A DNA stretch of 64,000 nucleotides from Acanthochromis polyacanthus. Taxonomy: Eukaryota; Chordata; Actinopteri; Pomacentridae. This document shows, in pieces, positions 34,801 to 43,361 of the stretch (positions within the stretch are counted from its first letter, which is position 1; each line of letters begins with the position of its first letter). Below the pieces are notes generated by a model, which was not told the origin of the DNA, ran no database searches, and saw only the letters and a list, made by a program, of their open reading frames with translations. The DNA lies in NCBI RefSeq assembly GCF_021347895.1, contig NC_067123.1, positions 36,381,571 to 36,445,570 on the forward strand. The letters run 5' to 3'. A program made the position numbers and the translations under genes.

Positions 34801-37800
34801 CCTCTCGTTCTCCTTCCACCACGTCAGGATATCATACGGCAGATTACAGAGTGTATTTGGATACTGTGACCAGCGTTTACGAAGAGGCAAGTGGACATGA
34901 ACCTGGTACAGTTACTAGCACCCTTCGAGAAGATATTAAATTTGCCCCAAATGTGGAAGAAGAGATTAAAGTTTCCCCAACTATCGAATGGGAAGCCAAT
35001 GGTTCCTTGAATGGTTCGTTTCTTGTCCTTGAAGAAGAGGCAAATGTGTCCTCAACGCTTGAAGAGGAAGCTGCTGCCCCATCAGTTTCCCTTGAAGGAG
35101 AACTTGATGTTGTTGAAACAGTTGAGGAAGAAGTTCATGTTGCCCCAACCACTGAAGACAAAACCAATGTTGCACCAAAACTGGAGGAGGAAGAAGGTAG
35201 TGTTCAGCCAAACCTCGAAAAGGAAAATAATGTGGCCCCAACACTTGGGGAAGAAGATAATGTTCCTCCAACTCTTCAGGAAGAAGATAATGTTGTCCCA
35301 ACACTTGAGGAAGAAGAAAATGTTCCTCCAACCCTTGAGGAAGAAGATGATGTTCCTCCAACCCTTGAGGAAGAAGATAATGTTGTCCCAACACTTGAGG
35401 AAGAAGAAAATATTCCTCCAACCCTTGAGGAAGAAAATAATGTTCCTCCAACTCTTAAGGAAGAAGACAACATTGTCCCAAGCCTTGAGGAAGAAGCCAA
35501 CGTTTCCGCAACTCTTGAGGAAGAAGCAAATGTTCCTCCAGCTCTTGAGGCCTTCACCCTCTCACCTCTAAACTCTCAAACATCTCTGTGGGCTCTGCTG
35601 TCCACCACAACTGGACCCCAAGAATCTCTGAATGAGCTCGAGTACAGCCGTGAAACGTCCTCCACAGCAGCTTCAGATCCGTCCCCGAGAACCAGATCAA
35701 CTGCCGCCACCGTAAAGATGACCACCACCACCACATCCACCACCACGCACTGGTCCAGACGTACCTGGAGCCCGGCCACCACCACACCCAGAGTCCGCCA
35801 CGAGATCCCACCGGTGGATCACGGTCTGCTGGATGTTGAGATGAGTCTCACCCAGCCGCCCACTCTGCTTATCTTGCCCAATGAGAGGGCAGCTGTGGGC
35901 GGTGCGGGGAAAGCTTCAGGTAATGTTAAAGCCTCTCTCATCAGCCTAACCGTCCTCTTCCTACTCGACGCAATGACGCACTAAAATCCCTGGTCTGTCC
36001 TCTGCCCAAACCTGCCTTTGCTCCATTTTTTTCTGTAAAACACCCCTCCTGCTTTTCCAAATGACTTCCCACCTGTTGTCTGACTTCTCCCGCTTCACCT
36101 TTAAACACTCCTCACTCTACCCTCCGAGATACTCACACTGGGACAGCTCCCATTCGACATTTGTCCACAGTTCGGGCTTGTTGTGCATGACGTTTTTTCC
36201 TTCCTCATCCAAAGATTGACTTCTGTGAAGTACTGTAATATACTGGTATGTTTGAATGAATGAATGAATGAACGATTTCCCGTGAGAGTTGCAGCCTCGG
36301 TGAAGCTTATCTCAGTATGTTGATCATTAGATTTGATTTTTAAATAATTCATCCCTGCAGTAAAAACAAGCACAAATTAGTCTCTCTAAATAGCTTTCTT
36401 CCTGCTAACTGTCAAAGCTCACAGAATCTGGAAGTAACTCGATAAGGGACCTGATCTTTCTCTGGAATGTAACAGCGATTATGTTGAATGTAACAGCACT
36501 GGCCAATGCAACTGCAGTAATGCTTTACCTTTAAATGTTAATTGTTTTCTTCACTCGGTTCTTCTTTGGACTTTTCTTGCTATTTTAGTTAGCGTAGCAC
36601 CAGAAGCACAGATTATTATTATTGTGTGTACAAGCACAAATTATGTTCCGCATTAATTTGTTGTGGTTGGTAGCATTTAGCAACATGTTTTGAAATGTCC
36701 ATTAATGTTTCATACTCACGGTCTGTTGTTCATGGATCACAACCATGATTGTTTAAGATTTGTATTGTGTTTTTAGGTCTAATACCGATAAAAGCAACTA
36801 ATCTATATTTGTTTCTGGTCTCACCATTAGTTGATGAATGTGTTTTTTGCATTTTTTTTTGTGAACCTGCGCTTTAGTTTCTGCATTTTCATAGTTCAGC
36901 TGAGGACACAGATGCATTGTATGGAAGCCCATTTCTGCCAAAAAAGAAAACAAAAACAAAAAACATTTACAAAATCCTCACAGTTAATTATGTCTTAGTA
37001 CTTTATTTAGATTCTTAATTACCTTTTATGCAAACAACTTTTCATTTTATTTATGTTATTTATTTGTAGAAATTGGCTTCCATAATTTGGCATTGTTGTG
37101 TGAAAAAAGGAAAGAAAACACACTGCTGCTTTTTTTGACCTAAGTATGAAAAAAATGCAAGAGAATTTCACATATATTCTACACAATTACTGAACATCAT
37201 TGAATGATCAGCTGAACATTTTGAATCTTAGGATACTGATTTTATTTGATGTAGGAAAAAAAATATTTTCCCAAAAAGCATCCTGGATATCATGAAACTT
37301 AAACCTACTAACAACCTAAAAATAATCCAAACACTTTCAAATGTGTTTTTTAATTGTTATGGAGTGTGGCATATATGATGATGATGAAAACTGCAATATG
37401 CATTTTTAATCTGCACTTCCTCAAACATACAAAAACATTCCTCAAACATACAAAAAGTTTGCCTCAAAATATAAGTAAAAGGACAGGTCAGAGCATGCGG
37501 AACCCATTCTTGTTTTTAATTTCCTCATTTCAGCTCCTTCACTAAGCCTTAATTTGGCAATGATCTATATTTATGGACCTATTTCTGAATAATGGTGATT
37601 TGCCCATAGCAGTTTATAGAACAGAAGGCAGAAGAACACAATTTTAACCTCACATTATAACCTATTTATTACTGTATACTTATCAAGGGAAGGGAAACGT
37701 CCTCACAGTCAGGGATCAGAATCAAAACAGGATTTCTGCTGAACTGCAAATGAAACGAATCTTTGATTACTGTAGAGACGCCAACATGGATCACAGCACA

Positions 37801-40800
37801 AGGTTTACTTTTTTAGTGGGTTTCCATATGTCAATTGTGTATTCTTCAGCAAAACTGAATGATGGTTTTACTCTGAGTGCATCTGATTCTCATTTGACTC
37901 ATGTTAAACAGTTGTTACCTTTCGTACACACACACTGAGGTTTTCCAGCGTGTCGATGATGGTTTAATGACAGACAACACATAGTTCTTGTTTATAGGGT
38001 GTCAAAGGAAGCAAATAAACCAAATCCACTCGTAAAATGTTTAATTTCAGCTCAGGCGCACATGCCTTCATTTTACCTTCTTTTTTACAAATTTAGAAAA
38101 TTAAAATGAAACTCAAACCACTGTTTCTCCCACAGGACTTTAAACAACGAAACTATCGTGTTACAGTGAAGCAAAGAGATGTTTTGCTTGTGCAGTGAAT
38201 CATTCAGAGAAACGTACAGATAGAGCAATCTCACACATTTCAGTAAACATTTTATGGGAAATTACATTAAGAATATACATTAAGAATATACTGATTTGAT
38301 GATAACCAGCAGCAACCACAGTCAGTCAGTAAAATATGGTCATGTTTGAGCTTTTTAAAAGCTTTTGAAGGAAGAAATAAATAGACACGGGTATCTGTTT
38401 GTTACTTACAGATGATTTTAGGAACAAATCAACATCTGCAGACTTTATCAACATGCCTGACATAGTGTAATAGCCATACACTGTATATAAAAAGCAGCCT
38501 ACATGTCTAAAAAGTGGCTTAAAACTGTATTTTTACTAACAGTCAGCAGGGGGCGACTCCTCTAGTTGTATAAAGAGGTCAAATTGCATAGAAGTCTAGG
38601 AGAAAATGAACCTATTTTCTCACTTGATTTTTTTTTTACCTCAGTAAAATATGATCAAAATTTGTAGCATGTCTTCTTCAATAAAGCATGATGTTAATTT
38701 TGTAAATCATGGTTCCTTTTAGAGTAAAATAAAGCAGGGGGCGGTTTAGGAAAAGGCTTCATTGTGATTGACAACCACTGCGTTATCAGCATGCATTTTG
38801 TCCTCAGTCAGATCCCTTCGATTGTTTCAATAAAACAAAATTAAGGTGGTTAAATGTCAGATTCTCAGCTTCAAGCTTTGCAGTGGTTGCTCTCATTTTG
38901 TTTTTATACAGTCTAAGATAGTAAGTGATCTCCAAAGTGAACAATTTCTTTGACAAAGAACGGCAGATCATTGATCATCATTGTTATTACATTTCTAAGT
39001 AGCAAAACAAATTCATTATAATGCTGGAACACCTTTGGAAATCCGACAAACATGATCTAGACAGACTTGTGGGCCTTTTTCAAACAGTCAGAACCTCATG
39101 TTGTGACTACAAAGAAGAAGAGGAAGAAGAAGAAGTGGAGGACAGAAGAGAATCTGAGGAGTTTGTTCTCATTTGACACAGTGAAGATTCTCCTCTGCTG
39201 CCCTCTGGTGGTTGAAATGGATCCTACTGTTCTGTTTTGTTTTGTTTTTTTTTAAATAGAGGTTTCACTGTGTGGTTCACACAGATGATTTTAACATTTA
39301 TCATTATTTTAAAAATCCTTTCATGCACTAATTTTATTCATGTGAGGTTTCAGCTGCAGAATAATGTGAAGCGACTTTCTGTTGTGTTTTAGACGCCTGT
39401 GAGGACGACCCCTGTCTGAATGGAGGCACATGTACCGACCGAGGAGGGCAGATTAAATGTCTTTGTTTGCCAACATATGGAGGAGATTTCTGTCAGAGGG
39501 GTGAGCTCGCTGCTTTTTTTTATTGTGCTTCTTTTATGTCTGTGAAACAAGACAGGAAGCAGATAGATGATTCATAAAACACGACAGCGGTTCCTTTAAG
39601 GTTGCAGTCTGTGGACGGAAAATTCCTTCTTCCCTCACTCTAATGTTTCAAATGAGCTGGTAAATGCAACTTGTTTAGATATGAAATTCTGACATTTTAA
39701 AGACTGTGTGTTTTGCTTTAATCAACTCCCAGAAAACAAATGAACTAACAGTGAGTTTATGCAGCATAAAAACTTGCAGAAACATCTGAAGACTGTTTGT
39801 TTGTTCTACCTCATCCTCTGTGGTGTTTCCAGACCTGGAGCGATGTGAACCAGGCTGGGACAAGTTTCACGGTTTCTGCTATCGACACTTCGGCCAGCGT
39901 CTGAGCTGGGAGGTTGCAGAGCAGCACTGTCGCATGATGGGAGCTCATCTGGTGTCCATCATGACCCCCGAAGAACAGAGTTACATCAACAGTAGGTTTA
40001 CACTTGAATGCAAGATTTTTTGTTTTCCAATTGTTCTTTCCTGGGGTCTGAATTTTATGATCCTCTCTTCCAGGCAACTACAAAGAATACCAGTGGACGG
40101 GTCTGAATGATAAAACCATTGAGGATGATTTCCGGTGGTCTGATGGCAATCCACTGGTGGGGAATGTTTAAAGCACAACTAGTGCACAGATGGACAGAAA
40201 ACAAACCCTGCTTACTGTAAAAGAATCATGTCAAACCTGGTTTATCATGGAACATTGCAGGAACATAGTGAAATACACTGCCTGTCTAAAAAAGGAGTCG
40301 CCATCTGGGTTTAACTAAGTAAATAGTTAAGAGCCTTCCATTGGATAATTACTGTAATGATGAATACGTTTCAGCTGCAACAACTTCTTTAACTCCAGCT
40401 GATGCAGTGAGGAGCTTCTCATTTCTTAAATGTTGGAAGACATATCCTCTGGTCATGGAAAGGATGTTAATGTGTCTCAAAAGAGTCAAATTATTGGTCT
40501 GCATCAAGCAAAGAAAACAACTAAGGAGATTTCTGAAGCTACTAAAATCAGGTTAAGAACCGTCCAATGTATGATTTAAACCTGAAGGATAGTGTAGAAC
40601 TATCATCTTAGAGGAACAAACTCCTAGATGATCGTAGGAAATCACCAGTAGAACTCACGGCTATGTGTATGTATGGCTAAGAACATTCTCACAATTCAAA
40701 GGGAACTCAAAGGATTGGGACTAAACATCTGTAGCTCTAAGAAAACCACTGATCGGTGAGGCTAATCAGAAAAAAAGGCTTCAGTTTGCTATGTGGCATA

Positions 40801-43297
40801 AAGATTAGATTCTGGAGCAATGGAAGAAGGTCATGTGGTCTGATGAGTCCAGATTTACCCTGTTCCAAAGTGATGGAGGCATCAGGGTAAGAAGAGAGAC
40901 AGATGAAGTGATGAACTCATCATGTCTAGTGTCTACCAGCCTGTGGGGGTTAAGGTTATGTTCTGGGGTTGGTCAGGTTCATCAACATTATGTTCCCAAA
41001 GAATGAGGTCAGCTGACTACCTGAAGATACTGAATGGCCATGGGCATGTGCCAAGACCACAATGCCAGGATTCATGGGGCTCAGATTGAGAATGAGTGGA
41101 TCAGGGAGCATGAGATGGATTGTCCTCCACAGAGTCCAGAACTCAGCCCCACTGAGAATCTTTGGGATGTTCTGGAGAAGACTTTGGTCTGACTCTCCAA
41201 TCATCAATGCAAGATCTTGATAGAAAATTAATGCAACTCTTGACAGAAATAAATGCTGTGACTTTGCAGAAGCTTCTCTAATGATGCCACAATGAATGAG
41301 TGCCATTCTCAAAGCTAAAGGTGGTCAAACAAAACAGAGTGTGCAACATTTTTTTGGACGGAGAGTGAATTTGACATTTTATTCTTGCACTTTTACTTAA
41401 TTCACTAGATTTTGGTAATGGTTCTGATAGTGTTTGATAGCAGTTTGTTAACCTTCAGAGAACCTACACCAGGTTACATACAATATCATGTTTTGGTACT
41501 TTTTGTGCTATTTCAAATGATATTTAATCAAAGACAGCAGCAACAACAAACATTACAGAGTTGTAGCCAACCTAAAAAGAATCCCCGAGAGTCCGTTTTC
41601 ATTATCATTTCCTTGATTGCACTTTAATCTACACAGAACATATATTTTGCCTCCATGTTTGCAGCTATATGAGAACTGGTACAGAGGGCAGCCAGACAGC
41701 TACTTCCTCTCTGGAGAAGACTGTGTGGTGATGGTTTGGCACGATGACGGCCGCTGGAGCGACGTTCCCTGCAACTATCACCTTGCATACACCTGCAAGA
41801 AGGGCACCAGTGAGTAACAGCAATGAGAGTGAACGCACATTATGGAGAGTTCTTTATTACAGTCTGGGTTTACCTGTGTCATGTGGCTGTTTTAATCATC
41901 ACATATCAAAAGTTTAATTATTTATGCTCAAGTGTCTTACTTCAGACTTTAACTGTACTACTCCCTTAAAATTAATGCATTTCAACCTGTGTGTCATGAA
42001 TACTTTACTTTTTACATTTAACATACTCATAGATAGATATAGAAGAATCTGTGCAATATTCATGGAATCTATGCAACACATCAGAATTTTGATTTTAATA
42101 TTTTCTACTCATAGAAGATTTTATGTAATGTTAGTGTTTTTCTACATATAGAATAATCCTCATTCAAAGGAATCTGTGCAATATCAACAGTACTAATGTT
42201 TATTTCTTGTTTATTGATTTTTTCTACCAATGCTTCTATATTATTTTGCAGTATCAACTTTGATGGTCTTACACTAAAAAATTCCCATTGTGGGAAAATT
42301 AAAGGCATTTATCTTTTCTTGCCTTAAGTTATCTTGTCTTGTGTTATCTTATCTTATCTTGTCTTGTGTTGTCTTGTCTTGTCTTGTGTTATCTTATCTT
42401 GTCTTGTCTTGTCTTGTCTTGTCTTGTCTTGTCTTGTCTTGTCTTGTCTTGTCTTGTCTTGTCTTGTCTTGTGTCGTCTTGTCTTGTCTTGTCTTGTGTC
42501 ATCTTGTCGTCTTGTCTTGTCTTGTCTTGTCTTGTGTTATCTTATCTTATCTTATCTTGTCTTGTGTTGTCTTGTCTTGTGTTATCTTATCTTATCTTAT
42601 CTTGTCTTGTGTCATCTTGTCGTCTTGTGTTGTCTTGTGTTGTCTTGTCTTGTCTTGTGTTGTCTTGTGTTATCTTGTCTTGTCTTGCGTCATCTTGTCT
42701 TGTCTTGTGTCATCTTGTCTCATCTTGTGTCATCTTGTCTTGTGTTGTCTTGTCTAATCTTGCCTTAAGTTATCTTATCTTATCTTATCTTAACTCTTCC
42801 TACAGCCTCTTGTGGTCCACCACCAAAGATCCGAAACGCCTCCATATTCGGAAAAGCTCGACAGAGATATGAGACCAATGCCATCGTGCGTTATCACTGT
42901 GCAGATGGTTTCCAGCAAAGACTAAACCCTCTGATCAGGTGTCTCTCTGGAGGCATTTGGGAGAGGCCCCAGATCCTGTGCTTCCCTGGTAAGAAAAAAA
43001 TCTGTATTCCATAAAAACCTTCATCAAATGTACTTTTAAATGTCAATAACCTTATTGCACTTTGTCTCTGATATGAGCTGATTATTAGATTGGGAGAAGA
43101 TGTATATAAAGACACAAATTCTGCTGTAGAAAGCATTTTACCTGATCAAAATCCAATTTATTTTCCTCCATTCAGAGGCTGGAGGCCCAACGCAGCACCC
43201 CGAAGTGACGTCGCCGACCGATGACAACTTTGCAGCAGCTGAAGACGACTTTGAGGCCACTAAAGAAACGCCACAGTACTGGGACATCAAGTTTTAA
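19818..43297 (+). CDS. bcan: Brevican core protein (lectican proteoglycan)
   Basis: Secreted chondroitin sulfate proteoglycan of brain extracellular matrix and perineuronal nets. Its N-terminal G1 region binds hyaluronan and link protein; its C-terminal lectin domain binds tenascin-type partners. Coding exons: 19818-19837, 28863-28933, 29084-29461, 30390-30564, 30647-30774, 31721-32014, 32882-33652, 34435-35919, 39393-39500, 39833-39991, 40074-40156, 41665-41809, 42806-42988, 43176-43297. The total of 4122 bases gives 1373 aa with no frame break. Order: signal 1-~25, Ig 31-156, Link1 157-257, Link2 258-355, acidic centre 356-1107, EGF 1108-1143, C-type lectin 1144-1272, Sushi 1273-1333, tail. 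Brevican rather than neurocan: the lectin block [18 protein letters not shown] and WSDVPCNYH is brevican-like, only one EGF is present, and mrpl24 is the neighbour as in human 1q23.1. Central length exceeds the mammalian protein through acidic repeats. Confidence 0.96.
20712..21150 (+). mobile_element. Family A piggyBac-like MITE in bcan intron 1
   Basis: TTAA at both ends (20712-20715; 21147-21150) with termini CTCTCGTGTTGTCC and GGACAACAGGAGAG. Shares the family blocks 'GAAGTTTTACTGATATATAT' and 'AATTATTGGAATTTTCTTCC'. The central hairpin is reduced. Confidence 0.8.
23091..23634 (+). mobile_element. Family A piggyBac-like MITE in bcan intron 1
   Basis: TTAA|CCCTCCTGTTGTCC at the left and AGCAGGAGGG|TTAA at the right. 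Central inverted repeat about 65 bp (GAACATTCACC...GGTGAATGTTC). Best preserved example of the family together with the copy at 33777. Confidence 0.88.
24114..24676 (+). mobile_element. Family A piggyBac-like MITE in bcan intron 1
   Basis: Left TTAA|CCCTTGTGTCGTCC followed by the subterminal palindrome CGGGTCAAATTGACCCG; right end GGACAACAGGAGGG then TTTA, where one base of the flanking TTAA has mutated. Confidence 0.82.
25626..26174 (+). mobile_element. Family A piggyBac-like MITE in bcan intron 1
   Basis: TTAA|CCTTCATGTCGTCC at the left, GGACAACAGGAGGG|TTAA at the right, with the central hairpin and the 'TTTAGATATTTTTAGGATTT' block. Confidence 0.85.
26714..27357 (-). mobile_element. Family A piggyBac-like MITE in bcan intron 1, inverted and enlarged
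   Basis: TTAA|CCCTCCTGTTGTCC at the left; right end GACGACACGAGGG then GTAA (mutated TTAA). Orientation is opposite to the three preceding copies. The block 'AATGTTGAAAATGTGGA' occurs twice near the right end, a local duplication that explains the extra ~100 bp. Confidence 0.82.
28160..28715. mobile_element. Tc1-like MITE (family C) with AGAGCAACTTTA minisatellite
   Basis: The left terminus (GTTCAGAAGTTTGGAGTCAC) at 28167 is repeated at 28363 (ATTCAGAAGTTTGGGGTCAC), with an irregular minisatellite of 'AGAGCAACTTTA' units between them (28255-28350). The right end is TGACCCCAAACTTTT. The same left-terminus plus minisatellite association is seen at 45186-45670. Lies 150 bp before bcan exon 2. 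Confidence 0.65.
28863..28933 (+). CDS. bcan: bcan exon 2, signal peptide core
   Basis: Acceptor TTATCTCCACAG precedes 28863 and donor TATG|GTAGGT follows 28933. Read in the frame set by exon 1 it gives [16 protein letters not shown] and continues to SSY, then Asp across the junction. Cleavage is likely near the TLA-F or a few residues later. The local ATG at 28865 is in another frame and would break the phase to the Ig exon. Confidence 0.85.
29084..29461 (+). CDS. bcan: bcan exon 3, Ig-like V domain
   Basis: 126 codons, phase 1-1. Cysteine pair in SISIPCLV and SGHYRCEVQ, tryptophan in VKWTVV, and the lectican signature [18 protein letters not shown]. One N-glycosylation sequon (NYT). A serine-rich insertion ([14 protein letters not shown]) lies between the first Cys and the Trp. 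This domain pairs with link protein. Exon is much more GC-rich than its introns. Confidence 0.95.
29652..29968 (-). mobile_element. Family A MITE, left half only
   Basis: TTAA|CCCTCCTGTTGTCC followed by the family blocks down to TTTCTTTAAGAATGTT, where the match stops just before the central hairpin axis. The complementary right half in the same orientation is found 0.8 kb away at 30786. Confidence 0.75.
30390..30774 (+). CDS. bcan: bcan exons 4-5, Link module 1
   Basis: Exons 30390-30564 and 30647-30774 split one Link module in VR|Y, as in other lecticans; the 82-bp intron is the shortest in the gene. Four cysteines lie in [26 protein letters not shown] and VYCYVEQ. Hyaluronan-binding fold (PTR/Xlink) with the GVRNYG and [11 protein letters not shown] signatures. 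Confidence 0.96.
30786..30964 (-). mobile_element. Family A MITE, right half only
   Basis: Begins about a dozen bases after the exon-5 donor with AATTTCGCTGAATTTGG (the second arm of the central hairpin) and ends near AAAACGGGTCGATTTG, without the terminal TIR. Complements the left-half fragment at 29652-29968. Confidence 0.65.
31428..31694. mobile_element. hAT MITE (267 bp) with 8-bp target duplication
   Basis: Ends CAGGGCCGGCC and GGCCGGCCCTG are inverted repeats. Exact direct repeats TTGATAAT flank it at 31420-31427 and 31695-31702, the 8-bp duplication expected of hAT transposition. It sits 26 bases before the exon-6 acceptor junction. Confidence 0.93.
31721..32014 (+). CDS. bcan: bcan exon 6, Link module 2
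   Basis: 98 codons, phase 1-1, encoding the whole second Link module: cysteines in [24 protein letters not shown] and VYCFKG, and the [11 protein letters not shown] signature. One sequon (NQT). Together with Ig and Link1 it forms the G1 hyaluronan-binding region. Confidence 0.96.
32882..33652 (+). CDS. bcan: bcan exon 7a, central region (part 1)
   Basis: 257 codons, phase 1-1, low complexity, rich in Glu, Thr and Ser, as expected for the glycosaminoglycan-bearing centre. Several sequons (NTT, NST, NSS, NQT, NAS, NYS, NHT). Contains one Ser-Gly in acidic context near the end (DGSGDM), a plausible chondroitin sulfate site. Poorly conserved in sequence; assigned by frame, phase and position. 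Confidence 0.88.
33777..34327 (+). mobile_element. Family A piggyBac-like MITE
   Basis: TTAA|CCCTTGTTTTGTC at the left, GGACAACAGGAGGG|TTAA at the right, central hairpin intact. Inserted in a short repeat remnant (AATAATAATAATAAC, 33669 onward) in the intron between the two central exons. Confidence 0.87.
34435..35919 (+). CDS. bcan: bcan exon 7b, central region (part 2) with acidic decapeptide repeats
   Basis: 495 codons, phase 1-1. The first third is Ser/Thr-rich (mucin-like). Residues encoded by about 35030-35550 are decapeptide repeats of the form [10 protein letters not shown]; the most regular block, 35226-35549, holds about eleven 30-bp units. Contains Ser-Gly in EEASGHEPG, a candidate glycosaminoglycan site. 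The last part is Thr-rich with basic residues. The donor TCAG|GTAATG at 35920 can be read through (see the alternative end feature). The clear ADAMTS site of mammalian brevican was not recognised. Confidence 0.92.
35226..35549 (+). repeat. bcan: 30-bp coding minisatellite in bcan
   Basis: About eleven in-frame units encode variants of [10 protein letters not shown]. Adjacent units differ by one to three bases, and two alternating subtypes (VPPTL and VVPTL) appear in order, which suggests duplication of multi-unit blocks. Because the unit is 30 bp, length change keeps the frame. Confidence 0.93.
35920..35984 (+). CDS. bcan: Alternative bcan C-terminus by intron read-through (putative GPI signal)
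   Basis: If the donor at 35920 is not used, the frame continues 21 codons: [21 protein letters not shown], stop at 35982-35984 (shown here in two parts: [21 protein letters not shown]). Small residues (GGAGKASGN) precede a hydrophobic stretch at the extreme C-terminus, the layout of a GPI-attachment signal. Mammalian brevican is known to have a GPI-linked isoform lacking EGF, lectin and Sushi domains, made by reading past this same domain boundary. The product here would be 1128 aa. A candidate AATAAA lies at 38014-38019. Confidence 0.6.
38014..38019 (+). terminator. bcan: Candidate intronic polyadenylation signal (short bcan transcript)
   Basis: First AATAAA after the read-through stop, about 2.0 kb downstream, in the intron before the EGF exon. 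Others follow at 38376 and near 38682 and 38830. Which, if any, is used cannot be told from sequence. Confidence 0.3.
38480..38910. repeat. Interspersed repeat with CTCF-like motif
   Basis: The segment from CACTGTATATAAAAAGCAGC to about 38910 has the look of a common teleost interspersed repeat ('AGCAGGGGGCGACTCCTCT', 'AGCAGGGGGCGGTTTAGG'). TCAGCAGGGGGCGA at 38543-38556 matches 12 of 14 positions of the CTCF core. Class not recognised; call rests on memory of similar fish sequences. Confidence 0.35.
39198..39211 (-). promoter_or_regulatory. CTCF-like motif, perfect core, in bcan intron
   Basis: CTGCCCTCTGGTGG, whose reverse complement CCACCAGAGGGCAG satisfies every position of CCASYAGRKGGCRS. 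It lies 180 bases upstream of the EGF exon and points opposite to the CTCF-like motifs at 570-3574. Confidence 0.45.
39393..39500 (+). CDS. bcan: bcan exon 8, EGF-like domain
   Basis: 36 codons, phase 1-1, with the six cysteines of an EGF repeat ([33 protein letters not shown]). No calcium-binding EGF consensus. The symmetrical phase means it can be skipped without a frame change, as is known for EGF exons of other lecticans. Confidence 0.95.
39833..41809 (+). CDS. bcan: bcan exons 9-11, C-type lectin domain
   Basis: Exons 39833-39991, 40074-40156 and 41665-41809. Begins [17 protein letters not shown], contains [18 protein letters not shown], the QPD motif of the calcium/carbohydrate site, and [14 protein letters not shown]. 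All canonical cysteines are present. Asn of the WND motif is Ser, as in mammalian brevican as I recall it. This domain binds tenascin-R and fibulin-type partners in the family. Confidence 0.96.
40274..41367 (+). pseudogene. Degenerate Tc1/mariner transposon with transposase relic
   Basis: Sits wholly in the intron between lectin exons 10 and 11. Starts at TA with CACTGCCTGTCTAAAAAAGG and ends GTTCCAAAAA-like (ACATTTTTTTGGACGGAGAGTG), an imperfect inverted repeat. Conceptual translation gives Tc1 transposase landmarks: SDESRFTLF near 40841 and [18 protein letters not shown] near 41128. Many stops and frameshifts interrupt it; it is inactive. Confidence 0.88.
42312..42791 (+). repeat. TCTTG/TCTTA pentanucleotide microsatellite
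   Basis: About 95 pentamers, mostly TCTTG with interspersed TCTTA, TGTTG and TGTCA variants, filling the intron up to 14 bases before the Sushi exon acceptor. Because no stop codon arises in most registers, three overlapping frames of 144-177 codons appear; they are composition artefacts. Confidence 0.97.
42806..42988 (+). CDS. bcan: bcan exon 12, Sushi/CCP domain
   Basis: 61 codons, phase 1-1. Four cysteines ([26 protein letters not shown]) and the closing tryptophan (GGIWERPQ) define one complement-control module. Acceptor TCTTCCTACAG lies directly after the pentamer array. Confidence 0.95.
43176..43297 (+). CDS. bcan: bcan exon 13, C-terminal tail
   Basis: 40 codons plus stop, acidic tail ending QYWDIKF, stop TAA at 43295-43297. 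Acceptor TCCTCCATTCAG. Sequence is not conserved with mammalian tails that I can recognise; the exon is accepted because of phase, splice site and position. Confidence 0.88.
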
Positions 43298-43361
43298 AAG
43301 CCGGCCATGCTTGTCTTGTCTTGTTTTCTTCAACTCTTACTGTAACAAAACACGGTGTAAA

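Noticed and set aside
35226..35549. Regular ~30-bp repeats as a possible CRISPR array
   Set aside because: Units are contiguous, with no spacers, and lie in a vertebrate coding exon.
34981..35571. Long frames in the other + register (Lys/Gln-rich, 186 codons) and on the - strand (156 codons) over the bcan repeats
   Set aside because: A 30-bp repeat without stops keeps alternative registers open. The bcan frame has splice sites, phase and domain context; these do not.
42290..42872. Three overlapping frames of 144-177 codons (Leu/Ser/Cys-rich)
   Set aside because: They are translations of the TCTTG pentamer microsatellite, which has few stops in most registers.
19818..43297. Neurocan or versican as identity of the proteoglycan
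   Set aside because: A single EGF, brevican-like lectin residues ([21 protein letters not shown]) and the mrpl24 neighbour favour brevican; the versican alternative also lacks its very long exons.
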